Assembly (NCBI RefSeq): GCF_040549485.1
Contig: NZ_JBEPTK010000019.1
Location: 1 to 64,000, forward strand
Direction of reading: 5' to 3'
DNA length: 64,000 nt
Origin: Constrictibacter sp. MBR-5
GTDB taxonomy: Bacteria > Pseudomonadota > Alphaproteobacteria > JAJUGE01
Below, one piece after another: positions 24,069-33,164 of the stretch. The translations under genes and the position numbers were made by a program. The notes beneath the pieces were generated by a model. It ran no database searches. It had not been told where the DNA came from and was given only the letters and a program-made list of their open reading frames with translations. Position 1 is the first letter of the stretch; each line of letters starts with the position of its first letter.

Positions 24069-26699
24069 ATGGCAAGGTTCCTGCGCATACTGTTTACGGT
24101 CTTCCTGTTCCTGGGGATCGCTACCGTCGTTGCCGCCTACATGGTGGTGCAGCGCTACGGCGACGATCTCCCGGACTATGCCCAGCTGGCCGACTATGAG
24201 CCGCCGGTCACAACGCGCGTGCATGCGGGCGACGGCCGGATGCTTGCCGAGTATGCAACGCAGCACCGCCTCTTCGTGCCGATCGACGTCATCCCGCAGT
24301 CGATCGTCGACGCCTTTCTCGCCGCCGAGGACAAGAACTTCTTCGAGCATCCGGGCATCGACGTCTCCAGCGTGGCGCGCGCGATGGTCACCAACCTCGT
24401 CCACATCGCGTCCGGCCGGCGGCCGGTGGGCGGTTCGACGATCACCCAGCAGGTCGCGAAGAACTTTCTGCTGACGAACGAGGTTTCCGTCGACCGCAAG
24501 ATCAAGGAAGCCTTGCTGGCCTTCCGGATCGAGCAGGCGCTCTCCAAGCAACGCATCCTCGAGCTCTATCTGAACGAGATCTATCTCGGCTACGGCTCCT
24601 ACGGTGTCGCGGCGGCGGCGATGAACTACTTTAACAAGTCGCTCGACGACGTCACCCTGGCCGAGGCGGCGTTCCTCGCCGCCCTGCCGAAGGCACCGAA
24701 CAACTACAACCCCGTCAGCCGTAACAAGGCGGCGAGGGATCGACGCGACTGGGTCATCGATCGGATGCTGGAGGACGGCCGCATCGATCGCAGCCAGGCG
24801 GAGGCGGCATGGGCTCAGCCGCTCGAGGTTCACAAGCGCGACGATACCGAGTACGTCACCGCCCCCTGGTTCTCCGAAGAGGTACGGCGCGAGATCGTTG
24901 CCCGCTTCGGCGACAAGGCGCTCTACGAGGGCGGCCTGTCGGTCCGCTCGACCCTGGACATGCGGATGCAGCGCCTCGGCGAGAAGGCGCTGCGGGACGG
25001 CCTGATCGATTACGACCGCCGCCACGGCTGGCGGGGGCCGATCGCACAGATCTCCGCCGGGCCCGGCTGGCAGGAGCGGCTCGCCGGGATTCCGCGCCTG
25101 CCGTCGCTGGGCGACTGGGAACTGGCCGTGGTTCTGTCCGTGGACGGCGGCGGGGCGACGGTCGGCCTCGATGACGGTCGCAGCGGAACGATCCCGTTCG
25201 ACGAGATGAAGTGGGCGCGGCCCTGGCTCGAGGGCGAGCGCGTCGGCGCGCCGCCGCGCCGTCCCTCCGACGTTCTTTCGGCCGGCGACGTCGTCGCGGT
25301 CGAGGCGAAGGGGCAGGGCGCCTTCGCGCTGCGCCAGATCCCGGCCGTCGACGGCGGCCTCGTGGCGCTCGATCCGCAGACCGGTCGGGTGCTGGCGCTG
25401 GTCGGCGGCTTCAGCCCGGATCGCAGCCAGTTCAACCGCGCGACCCAGGCGAAGCGCCAGCCGGGTTCGGCGTTCAAGCCGTTCGTCTATCTGGCGGCCC
25501 TGGAATCGGACTTCACGCCCGCCACGATCATTCTCGACGCGCCGATCGAGTTCAACCAGGGGCCCGGACTCGGAGTTTGGCGGCCCAAGAACTATGCCGG
25601 CGACACGCTCGGTCCCGTCACCATGCGGACCGGCCTGGAGAAGTCGCGCAACCTGATGACGATCCGCCTCGCCCAGCACATCGGCATCGACAAGGTGGCC
25701 GCGTATGCCGAGCGCTTCGGCATCTTCGACAAGATGCCGCGCGTCCTGTCCATGTCGCTGGGCGCGGGCGAGACGACGCTCCTGCGCCTGACCAATGCCT
25801 ACGGCGAGATCGCCAACGGCGGCAAGCAGATCGAGGCGAGCCTCATCGACCGGGTGCAGGATCGGACCGGCCGGACGATCTATCGCCACGACGACCGTTC
25901 CTGCGACGGCTGCAGCGGCGCCTTCGCCCGGTCCGCCCAGGTGCCGCCGATCATCGCCATGCGCGAGCAGCTGGCCGATCCTGTGAGCATCTACCAGGTG
26001 ACGTCCATGATGCAGGGCGTCATCGAGCGCGGCACTGCCACGCGCGTGCGCATCCCCGGTCATCCGCTGGCGGGCAAGACGGGGACGACGAACGATTCGT
26101 TCGACTCCTGGTTCGTCGGCTTCTCGACCAGTCTGGTCGTCGGGGTCTATGTCGGCTTCGACACGCCGCGCACCCTCGGCCCGCGCGAGACCGGGTCGAG
26201 CGTGGCCGCTCCGGTCTTCAAGGAGTTCATGCAGGAGGCGCTGGAGTTCATGCCCTCCTCGCCGTTCCCGGTGCCTCCCGGCGCGAAGCTGGTCCGCATC
26301 AGCCGTTCCACAGGTCTGCCGCCCGAGCCCGGCGCCGGCGACGTGATCCTCGAAGCGTTCAAGCCCGGCACCGAGCCGCGCTGGCGCGGGCCGGTCATCG
26401 GCGACACGATGGAGATGACGGCGCCGCAATACGGCATCGGTCCGGATCCCGGCTTCTACCCGCAGGGGCAGTATGCGGGCAGCTACGATCGTCAGCCCGC
26501 CGCGTATGGCGGCTGGGATGCGCCCGGCTACGGCCAGCCCGCCCCCGCGACGCCGACGCCCGGTGCGGCGGCGCCCTACGATCCGCAGCGCCTCTATCCG
26601 CCGTCGCGTAGCGGCGGCGGTGGCGGCGGTGGTGGTGGAGCGCCGCCGCCGGCACGCTCCGCCCCGGCGCCGAGCCCGAGCCTTCAGGGTCTCTATTGA
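24069..26699 (+). CDS. mrcA: Penicillin-binding protein 1A (bifunctional glycosyltransferase/transpeptidase)
   Basis: PBP1A polymerises and crosslinks peptidoglycan at the inner membrane. The 876-residue protein has a short cytoplasmic start and a membrane helix (about 7-27). The GT51 domain has the catalytic EDKNFFEHPG (87-96) and GGSTITQQVAKN motifs. An OB-like insert of the PBP1A type and the transpeptidase follow, with nucleophile Ser467 in PGSAFKPF, an SxN-type motif and KTGTTNDSFDSWF. The C-terminal 100 residues are a Pro/Gly/Tyr-rich tail with a run of about ten glycines, probably disordered. It lies downstream of the amidase gene on the same strand. Confidence 0.95.
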   Translation: MARFLRILFTVFLFLGIATVVAAYMVVQRYGDDLPDYAQLADYEPPVTTRVHAGDGRMLAEYATQHRLFVPIDVIPQSIVDAFLAAEDKNFFEHPGIDVSSVARAMVTNLVHIASGRRPVGGSTITQQVAKNFLLTNEVSVDRKIKEALLAFRIEQALSKQRILELYLNEIYLGYGSYGVAAAAMNYFNKSLDDVTLAEAAFLAALPKAPNNYNPVSRNKAARDRRDWVIDRMLEDGRIDRSQAEAAWAQPLEVHKRDDTEYVTAPWFSEEVRREIVARFGDKALYEGGLSVRSTLDMRMQRLGEKALRDGLIDYDRRHGWRGPIAQISAGPGWQERLAGIPRLPSLGDWELAVVLSVDGGGATVGLDDGRSGTIPFDEMKWARPWLEGERVGAPPRRPSDVLSAGDVVAVEAKGQGAFALRQIPAVDGGLVALDPQTGRVLALVGGFSPDRSQFNRATQAKRQPGSAFKPFVYLAALESDFTPATIILDAPIEFNQGPGLGVWRPKNYAGDTLGPVTMRTGLEKSRNLMTIRLAQHIGIDKVAAYAERFGIFDKMPRVLSMSLGAGETTLLRLTNAYGEIANGGKQIEASLIDRVQDRTGRTIYRHDDRSCDGCSGAFARSAQVPPIIAMREQLADPVSIYQVTSMMQGVIERGTATRVRIPGHPLAGKTGTTNDSFDSWFVGFSTSLVVGVYVGFDTPRTLGPRETGSSVAAPVFKEFMQEALEFMPSSPFPVPPGAKLVRISRSTGLPPEPGAGDVILEAFKPGTEPRWRGPVIGDTMEMTAPQYGIGPDPGFYPQGQYAGSYDRQPAAYGGWDAPGYGQPAPATPTPGAAAPYDPQRLYPPSRSGGGGGGGGGAPPPARSAPAPSPSLQGLY

Positions 26700-26704
26700 T
26701 TTCG

Positions 26705-26734
26705 CGGGCGCGATCCGTCATCGGTTCGCGCCCG
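26705..26734 (+). terminator. Hairpin between mrcA and prfB
   Basis: CGGGCGCG (26705-26712) pairs with CGCGCCCG (26727-26734), 14-base loop, five bases after the mrcA stop and followed by ttcccctc. The position fits termination of the wall operon, but the U-tract is weak. Confidence 0.45.
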
Positions 26735-26766
26735 TTCCCCTCATCCCAGTTGGAGCCTTGCGTCCG

Positions 26767-27886
26767 ATGCGTCCCGAAATTCAGGCCCTGGTCGACGAGA
26801 TCCGCGATGCCATCGCCCTGATCCGGAGGCATCTTTGACTGGGATAATGCAGTCGTCCGCCTCGACGAGCTGAATGCCGAGGCCGAGCGTCCCGATCTGT
26901 GGAACGACCCCACAGCGGCCCAGAAGGTCATGCGCGAGCGGACCCGGCTGGAGGCGGCGGTGCGCGACACCAAGGCTCTCGAGCAGGGGCTGGCCGATAA
27001 CATCGACCTGATCGAACTGGGCGAAGCCGAGGGCGAGCAGAGCATCGTAGACGAAGCCGAGCAGGCCCTGCGCGACCTGCATGCGCGGTCGCAGCGGTCG
27101 CGCCTCGCCAGCCTGCTGTCCGGCGAGGCCGACGCCAACGACGCGTTCGTCGAGATCCACGCCGGCGCCGGCGGCACCGAGGCGCAGGACTGGGCCGAGA
27201 TGCTGCTGCGCATGTATGCCCGCTGGGCGGAGGCGCGCGGCTACAAGACCCAACTGATAGAGGAGAGCCCCGGCGAAGAGGCGGGTCTCAAGTCGGTGAC
27301 CATTCGCGTGTCCGGCGACAACGCCTACGGCTGGCTCAAGACCGAGAGCGGCGTCCACCGGCTGGTGCGCATATCGCCGTTCGACTCCCAGGCGAGGCGC
27401 CAGACCAGCTTCGCGTCCGTCTGGATCTATCCCGTGGTCGACGAGGACATCGAGATCGAGATCCTCGACAAGGACCTGCGGATCGACACCTATCGGGCGT
27501 CCGGCGCCGGCGGCCAGCACGTCAACAAGACGGACAGCGCCGTGCGCATGACCCATCTGCCGTCCGGCATCGTCGTGGCCTGCCAGACGGAGCGGTCGCA
27601 GCACCAGAACCGCGACCGCGCCATGGAGATGCTCCGCGCGCGGCTCTACGAGGCGGAGTTGCAGAAGCGCGAGGCGGAGTCCCAGGCGATCGAGGCCGGC
27701 AAGTCCGACATCGGCTGGGGCCACCAGATCCGGTCCTACGTCCTGCAGCCCTACCAGATGGTCAAGGACCTGCGGACCGGCGTGGAGAAGGGCAACCCGA
27801 CCGCCGTTCTGGACGGCGACATCGACGACTTTCTCGCCGCCTCCCTGGCCGCCAAGGCCGGCAGCCAGCGGGAGACCGCCGACTGA
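26767..27886 (+). CDS. prfB: Peptide chain release factor 2, with programmed +1 frameshift
   Basis: RF2 ends translation at UGA and UAA. Translation starts at ATG 26767, reads 23 codons to CTT, meets an in-frame TGA at 26836-26838, and continues after skipping one base. The coding path is 26767-26835 joined to 26837-27886, giving 372 residues. Zero-frame residues are [20 protein letters not shown], then RHL, and the shifted frame continues [12 protein letters not shown]. The stop-recognition tripeptide SPF (203-205) and the catalytic GGQ (248-250, [12 protein letters not shown]) are both present. The in-frame TGA makes synthesis self-regulating: low RF2 favours the shift. Confidence 0.97.
26824..26839 (+). 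promoter_or_regulatory. RF2 programmed frameshift site
   Basis: The string CGGAGGCATCTTTGAC has an internal Shine-Dalgarno-like CGGAGG three bases before the slippery CTT, then the TGA stop and a C. This is the classic RF2 arrangement, in which ribosome contact with the upstream motif and slow UGA decoding push the frame forward by one. Confidence 0.95.
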
Positions 27887-27934
27887 CGCGCCGTTGCGCC
27901 CGGCGGGGCGGCACCCCGTCTCACCTGCAGGGCC

Positions 27935-30163
27935 TCACTTGCTGAGCGAGACGTGGACGCCGTTCCAGTCGGGCGGGGGCGGATTGGTCTGGAAGGCGGC
28001 GATCCGCGCCTCGAACTCGGCGTAGAGGTCGCCCAGCCGGAAACGCTCGGCCTCGGGACGGCTCTCTGCGATGCGTGCGAGTGCGTCCTCCCAGCGCCGT
28101 TCGCGGTAGGCTGCGAGCATCGCCGCATGATGCGCCGCGAACGTGGCGAAGGCGGGCGCTTCGCCGGGGGGCGGTGAGGGCAGCAGAGCGTGGATGCGCT
28201 CCGGCTCCTTCTTGCCCTTGACCTGGATCAGATCGAGTTCCAGCGTCGTGAAACGGTCCGCCACGGCTTCCTGGGTGCTCGCTCCCAGAATTGTCGCGGC
28301 GCCGTAGGTCTTGCACTGGCCTTCGAGCCGCGACGCGAGGTTCACGTCGTCGCCCAGCGCCGAATAGTCGAAGCGTTGGGCGGATCCCATGTTCCCGACG
28401 CAGCAGATGCCGGTGTTGAGGCCGATCCCGACGTGCAGGGCGATCGGCGGCCGTCCGGCGGCGACGGCTTCCTCGTTCAGTTCCCGGTTCAAGGCCTCGA
28501 GGCGCGTGTGCATGGCGAGTGCCGCCTCGCAGGCGTGCCGCTGATGCTCCGGATCGTCCAGCGGGGCGTTCCAGAAGGCCATGATGCAGTCGCCCATATA
28601 CTTGTCGATCGTCCCGCCGGTCTCCAGGATCGTATCGGTCATCGGCGTCAGGAAGCGATTGATCAGGTGCGTCAGCTCTTCCGCGGAGAACTGCTCCGAG
28701 ATGCTGGTGAAGCCGCGGATGTCGCAGAACAGGATGGTGATCTCGCGCATCTCGCCGCCGAGCTTCAGCAGCTTGGGGTCCTCCGCGATCCGCTCGACGA
28801 GTGCCGGCGCCATGTAGTGCGAGAAGGCCCGTCGGATCTGATGCTTCTCCTGCTCCGTCCTGAGGTAGCGCAGCAGCGACGAGGAGATGTGCACGCCGAG
28901 CACGGCGATCGCGGGGTAGATCGGGTCGAGCAGCATGCCGACGGACGTGAACGCGAACCAGGACGCTCCGAGGGCCGCCCCGATGCCGATCGCCGCGATC
29001 GAAGCCGCCCAGGCGGCGCTGGCGCGGCGCAGCGCCGTGATCCAGAGGACGATGCCGCCGAGCAGGAGGAGGAACAGGAACTCGGCACCGTCGGCCCAGT
29101 CCGGCCGCTGCAGATAGCGTCCCGTCAGGATCTGCTCGATCAGCTGCGCCTGGAGCACCACCCCGGGTGCGGCGGGGTCGAGCGGGCTCGGCCGGATGTC
29201 CTTGAGGCCGGCGGCGCTGGTGCCGATCAGCACGATGTGACCTTCGATCCTGTCGGCAGGCGCGCTGCCGTCGAGAATCCGCCATGCCGGGACCGAGCGC
29301 TGCGGCACCGGGCCCGTATCGTAGAGCCAGATCCTGCCGGACGGGTCCGTCGGCACGATCGCGTCGCCGATGCGGATCTCGCTGATCCCGGTCGCCTCGC
29401 CGAACGACACCACGCCGCTGGCGCCGGCGGATTTCACGACATAGGTGCTGGCGCCCATGGCGACGCGCAGCGCCTCGGCGCCGAGGGCGGGGAAGACCTT
29501 GCCGTCATAGCTGATCAGCAGCGGGATGCGTCGGATGATGCCGTCGGGTTCCGGTGCCACACCCACGGCGCCGCTGCCCGCCGCCGCCCGGCCGATCGCC
29601 TCCAGCGTCGGCACCGCGCCCCGATAGTGCAGCAGGTGGGGCGAGGGATCGGACCCCAGAGCCGCCATGCCGGCCTTGCGCAGCGGCGCGGCGGCGGTCG
29701 TGCCGTCCGCCTGGGCGAAGCCGACCACGACGGGTGCGCCTTCGATCGCCCGGGCGAGGGCGCTGTCGTGGTCGAGCAGGCGACCGTTCCGGACGAGGTC
29801 GCGCAGGGCGCGTGTCTCGGGCAGGTCCGGCCAGAGCGCCAGCACCGCCGAAGGCGATGTCCGGTCGGGCTCGGACAGCACGATGTCGAGGGCGATCGTC
29901 GCCGCCCCCTGCTCCTGCAGGCGTGCGATCAGGTCGGCGAGGAGCGTGCGCGGCCACGGCCACTGGCCGTTCTTCGCCAGCGTATCGTCGTCCAGGTCGA
30001 CGACGGTGACCGGCACCGCCTCATAGGGCCGCGGTTCGGCGCGCTGGTAGTTGTCGAAGACCTTGAGGCGCAGATCCGCTACCGCCCCCGGATCGAGCGC
30101 CCGCAGGGCGGCGGCGCCGAGCAGGAACAACAGGGGCAGGACGATCTGCAGCCAACGGGTCAC
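27935..30163 (-). CDS. CHASE2-domain class III adenylate/guanylate cyclase
   Basis: A membrane receptor cyclase of 742 residues. An N-terminal helix (about 5-22) leads to a periplasmic CHASE2 sensor domain (VTVVDLDDDTLAKNGQWPWPR near 52-72, to about residue 340). Two or three membrane helices follow near 365-435, then a cytoplasmic class III catalytic domain from about 470. Its first metal Asp is in LFCDIRGFTSISEQF, with KYMGDCIMAFWNAP and the base- and ribose-contact segment FDYSALGDDVNLASRLE. The FDYS Asp and downstream asparagine fit adenylate cyclase. It probably makes cAMP in response to an unknown periplasmic signal. Confidence 0.9.
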   Translation of the reverse strand: MTRWLQIVLPLLFLLGAAALRALDPGAVADLRLKVFDNYQRAEPRPYEAVPVTVVDLDDDTLAKNGQWPWPRTLLADLIARLQEQGAATIALDIVLSEPDRTSPSAVLALWPDLPETRALRDLVRNGRLLDHDSALARAIEGAPVVVGFAQADGTTAAAPLRKAGMAALGSDPSPHLLHYRGAVPTLEAIGRAAAGSGAVGVAPEPDGIIRRIPLLISYDGKVFPALGAEALRVAMGASTYVVKSAGASGVVSFGEATGISEIRIGDAIVPTDPSGRIWLYDTGPVPQRSVPAWRILDGSAPADRIEGHIVLIGTSAAGLKDIRPSPLDPAAPGVVLQAQLIEQILTGRYLQRPDWADGAEFLFLLLLGGIVLWITALRRASAAWAASIAAIGIGAALGASWFAFTSVGMLLDPIYPAIAVLGVHISSSLLRYLRTEQEKHQIRRAFSHYMAPALVERIAEDPKLLKLGGEMREITILFCDIRGFTSISEQFSAEELTHLINRFLTPMTDTILETGGTIDKYMGDCIMAFWNAPLDDPEHQRHACEAALAMHTRLEALNRELNEEAVAAGRPPIALHVGIGLNTGICCVGNMGSAQRFDYSALGDDVNLASRLEGQCKTYGAATILGASTQEAVADRFTTLELDLIQVKGKKEPERIHALLPSPPPGEAPAFATFAAHHAAMLAAYRERRWEDALARIAESRPEAERFRLGDLYAEFEARIAAFQTNPPPPDWNGVHVSLSK

Positions 30164-30264
30164 GGGTACAGCCTGGGTGACGGACCGGACCCATCATAGC
30201 CGCAAGCGGCCGGAGGCGGGCAGTAATGCCCGCCACAGGCCGGCCGGGGGGCGGCTCCGCAAGG

Positions 30265-30795
30265 TCAGAGCAGTTCGATGCGGTCCGCCATCGGGCCCTT
30301 CTGCCCCATGCGGGCGGAGAGGCGCACGCGCTGCTGGGGTTCCAGGCCGGTCACGCCCAGGCGTTCCAGGGTGCGCGCCGAGATGTAGACGTCCTTGCCG
30401 CCACCGTCCGGGGTGACGAAGCCGAACCCCTTGTCGATGTTGAAGAACTTCACCGTTCCTTCGATCGTCTCGCCCGACGCTGCGCCCGGTGCCGCGGTCC
30501 GCCGCGGGCCGCCGGCATCCGTGCCCCGGCTCTGGGGACGCCCCAGTTCCTCGACGCGGACGATCGAGGCGACCTGCGGCCCCTTGCGGCCGTCGCTGAT
30601 GTCGCAGACCAGCCGCGTTCCCTCCGGCAGGTCGTCGTGGCCGCTCTGCTGGACCACGGAAATGTGAAGGAAGGCGTCCGGGCTGCCGTCGTCGAACTGG
30701 ACGAAGCCGAAGCCCTTTGTCGTGTTGTACCATTTGACCACCACCGGCACGTCGTGCTGGGTGATTGCCCCGGTCTCCTGCTGATATTTCATCAT
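30265..30795 (-). CDS. Double cold-shock-domain protein
   Basis: The 176-residue protein has two CSDs joined by an R/G/P/A linker. CSD1 spans about residues 16-82 (VKWYNTTKGFGFVQF, FLHISVV) and CSD2 about 108-176 (GTVKFFNIDKGFGFVTP, DVYISARTLERLG). RNP1 (K-G-F-G-F-V) is intact in both. Two-CSD proteins of this size are usual in alphaproteobacteria and act as RNA chaperones, often in stress or stationary phase. Two adjacent ATGs (30795 and 30792) can start it. It is divergent from the soluble cyclase gene; the 293-base gap holds a 13-bp palindrome at 30835-30847. Confidence 0.92.
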   Translation of the reverse strand: MMKYQQETGAITQHDVPVVVKWYNTTKGFGFVQFDDGSPDAFLHISVVQQSGHDDLPEGTRLVCDISDGRKGPQVASIVRVEELGRPQSRGTDAGGPRRTAAPGAASGETIEGTVKFFNIDKGFGFVTPDGGGKDVYISARTLERLGVTGLEPQQRVRLSARMGQKGPMADRIELL

Positions 30796-31088
30796 CTCTC
30801 GGTGCGCTCCGCTGGATCGGCTCCGTGCTGCGTGCACGGTTACCGTGTCGGGCTGATGCCATGCACACGGCTTCGTCGATCCGGCAGGATCCCGACAGTC
30901 CTGCCGCGGCGCAGCCGCGTCGGTCCGGGACCTTCGCGAACAGTCGCGATCGGTGCCCGGCCCATTGGGAGCGGTCATCCTGTCAAACAATCTCGGCAGG
31001 TCGGTCGGGCATTCTTCGCTGCCCGTTCCATCCTGAACGTTCCCCTTTACTATCAGAAAGCAAGCACGCATCTGCCGCAAGAAGGAAT

Positions 31089-32432
31089 ATGAGCGGCGGG
31101 TCCTGCCGCAGGAGTGGGGATTTGAGCCAAAAGACCGATGCGTACAGCGCGGCGGTCACGGCATTGTGTGCCGCGACGGGCCATCCTTCGGAAATCGTGG
31201 ACTGGGTCCTGCGCGAGGGCCGGCTGCTGGATACGGGTCGCGCCTTTCTCGATGCACTCGCGGTCCGATTGAACGGGATCGGGGTGCCTGTCGACCGCAT
31301 CACGATCAACATGGCGACGATCCATCCCCAGCTACTCGCCTATACTTATTCGTGGCGCCTGAACGAGGGCGCGGCGATCGAGACCGGCATCGAGCGGTCG
31401 GAAACCATCGACCGCCAGTACCGCGAGAGCCCCTTCTTCCGCATCTACGAGCATGGCGAGACCATCCGCCGCCGGCTGGTCGGCCCCGATCCAGAACTGG
31501 ACTTCCCGATCCTCCGGGAACTGGTCGAGGAGGGTTACACCGACTACTACGCGCTTCCCATGGCGTTCGGCCGAGGCCAGTCCCAGGCCGCGGTCTGGGC
31601 GACCAAGAACCCCGGCGGCTTCTCGGACGGGTGCATCAACATCATCGACACGTTGATGCCGCTGCTCGGGATGGTGTTCGAGATCCATGCCGCGCGACGG
31701 CTCACCGCGACGCTGCTCGACACCTATCTCGGCCATCGCACCGGCGAGCACGTCCTCCAGGGCCGGATCCTGCGCGGCGACGGGGAGACGATCTCCGCTG
31801 TGCTCTGGTACTGCGACATCCGCGGCTTCACGGCGGCGTCGGAGCGGCTGTCGCGCGACGCCGTGATCGACATGCTGAACGACTTCTTCGGCTGCGTCGG
31901 CGCCGCGGTGGAGCGCTTCGGCGGCGAGATCGTGAAGTTCGTCGGCGACGGGATGCTCGCGATCTTCCCGATCGACGGCGAGGGCTGCGCCGAGCAGGTG
32001 GAGGAGGCGTTGTCGGCTGCGATCGCCGCCATCGAGGCGGTCCGCGAGGTGCAGGAGCGACGCGATATGGCGGGCGAGCCGCCACTCGCCTTCGGCATCG
32101 CGCTGCACGTCGGCGAGGTCATGTACGGCAACATCGGTTCGCCGTCGCGCCTGGACTTCACCGTCATCGGGCCGGCCGTGAACCTGGTCGCCCGGCTGGA
32201 GGACGTGAACAAGGCGCTCGGGCTGCCGCTGATCGTCTCGGGAGCGTTCGCCGAGAAGGCGGCGAGGCCGCTCTTCTCGCTCGGCCATTTCCGCCTGCGC
32301 GGCATGTCGCGCGAGCAGGAGGCCTTCACCCTGCCCGCGCTCGCCCCCGAACTGGTGTCAGCGGCCGATGCCCGACATCATGCCGCCGTCGACGGGGATG
32401 GTCTGGCCCGTGATCCAGTTGCCGGCCCGTGA
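31089..32432 (+). CDS. Soluble class III adenylate cyclase
   Basis: The 447-residue protein has no membrane segment. An N-terminal domain of about 200 residues (PQLLAYTYSWRLNEG; DYYALPMAFGRGQSQAAVWA) looks like a ligand-sensing module. It is followed by a linker helix (LLDTYLGHRTGEHVLQGRI) and a catalytic domain. That domain has metal Asp in WYCDIRGFTAASERLS, KFVGDGMLAIFP, and LDFTVIGPAVNLVARLE, whose Asp fits adenine recognition. The start at ATG 31089 has an aagaagga ribosome site; a TTG at 31122 is an alternative. Its 3' end overlaps the convergent SDR gene by 75 bases. Confidence 0.85.
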   Translation: MSGGSCRRSGDLSQKTDAYSAAVTALCAATGHPSEIVDWVLREGRLLDTGRAFLDALAVRLNGIGVPVDRITINMATIHPQLLAYTYSWRLNEGAAIETGIERSETIDRQYRESPFFRIYEHGETIRRRLVGPDPELDFPILRELVEEGYTDYYALPMAFGRGQSQAAVWATKNPGGFSDGCINIIDTLMPLLGMVFEIHAARRLTATLLDTYLGHRTGEHVLQGRILRGDGETISAVLWYCDIRGFTAASERLSRDAVIDMLNDFFGCVGAAVERFGGEIVKFVGDGMLAIFPIDGEGCAEQVEEALSAAIAAIEAVREVQERRDMAGEPPLAFGIALHVGEVMYGNIGSPSRLDFTVIGPAVNLVARLEDVNKALGLPLIVSGAFAEKAARPLFSLGHFRLRGMSREQEAFTLPALAPELVSAADARHHAAVDGDGLARDPVAGP

Positions 32433-33146
32433 GGCCAGCATGAGCACGATGCCGGAGACGTCCTCCGGCTCGCCGATCCGGCCCATCGGGTAGGTCCGGA
32501 TGGCCGTCGCGTAGCGCTCCTTGTCCTCCCAGAGGGCGCGGGCGAAGTCCGTCTTCACGATCGCCGGCGCCACGCAGTTCGAGCGGATGTTGTAGGGCGC
32601 CAGTTCGGCCGTCAGGCTGCGCACCAGCTGGATGTCCGCCGCCTTGGAGATGCCGTAGGAGCCGAGCTTGGCGTCGCCGCGCAGGCCGCCGACCGACGAG
32701 ACGATGATGATCGTGCCGTCCCGCCGCTCCTTCATCTGCGGCGCCACCATGCCGACCAGCCGGATGTTGGCCTTCACGTTGACGTCGATGACCTTGTCGA
32801 AGGCCTCGTCGGGGATCTCGAGCAGCGAGCCGAAATAGGGGTTCACCGCGGCGTTGCAGACCAGGCTGTCGATCCGGCCCCATTTCGCCATGGTGCCCTC
32901 GATCAGCGCCTTGCGGTCGCCGTCGCGGCCGACGTTGCAGGGGATGGCGACGGCCTCTCCCGGGCCGCGTGCCCACGTCTCGTTGATCTCGGCGGCGACC
33001 GCGTCGCAGGCGTCGGCCTTGCGGCTGGAGACCACCACCTTGGCGCCGTGTGCCGCCATCTGCTCGGCGATCGACTTGCCGATGCCCTTGGTCGAGCCGG
33101 TGATCACGGCGACCTTGCCGGAGAGGTCGAACATCTCGGGGATCAT
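32358..33146 (-). CDS. Short-chain dehydrogenase/reductase (copy 1)
   Basis: A classical SDR of 262 residues. The cofactor loop is TGSTKGIG (16-23), followed by CNAAVNPYFG, the catalytic Ser in IIIVSSVGG, the Tyr/Lys pair YGISK and the C-terminal PVDGGMMSG. The Arg in VVSSRKAD after strand 2 suggests NADP(H). It is one of two tandem paralogs 18 bases apart, with near-identical N-terminal motifs (FDLSGKVAVITGSTKGIGKS). The substrate is unknown. Confidence 0.9.
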   Translation of the reverse strand: MIPEMFDLSGKVAVITGSTKGIGKSIAEQMAAHGAKVVVSSRKADACDAVAAEINETWARGPGEAVAIPCNVGRDGDRKALIEGTMAKWGRIDSLVCNAAVNPYFGSLLEIPDEAFDKVIDVNVKANIRLVGMVAPQMKERRDGTIIIVSSVGGLRGDAKLGSYGISKAADIQLVRSLTAELAPYNIRSNCVAPAIVKTDFARALWEDKERYATAIRTYPMGRIGEPEDVSGIVLMLASRAGNWITGQTIPVDGGMMSGIGR

Positions 33147-33164
33147 TGCGCCTGTCCTCCGGTC

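Noticed and set aside
24012-26429. 805-aa open frame opposite mrcA
   Set aside because: Shadow frame over a complete PBP1A with all catalytic motifs.
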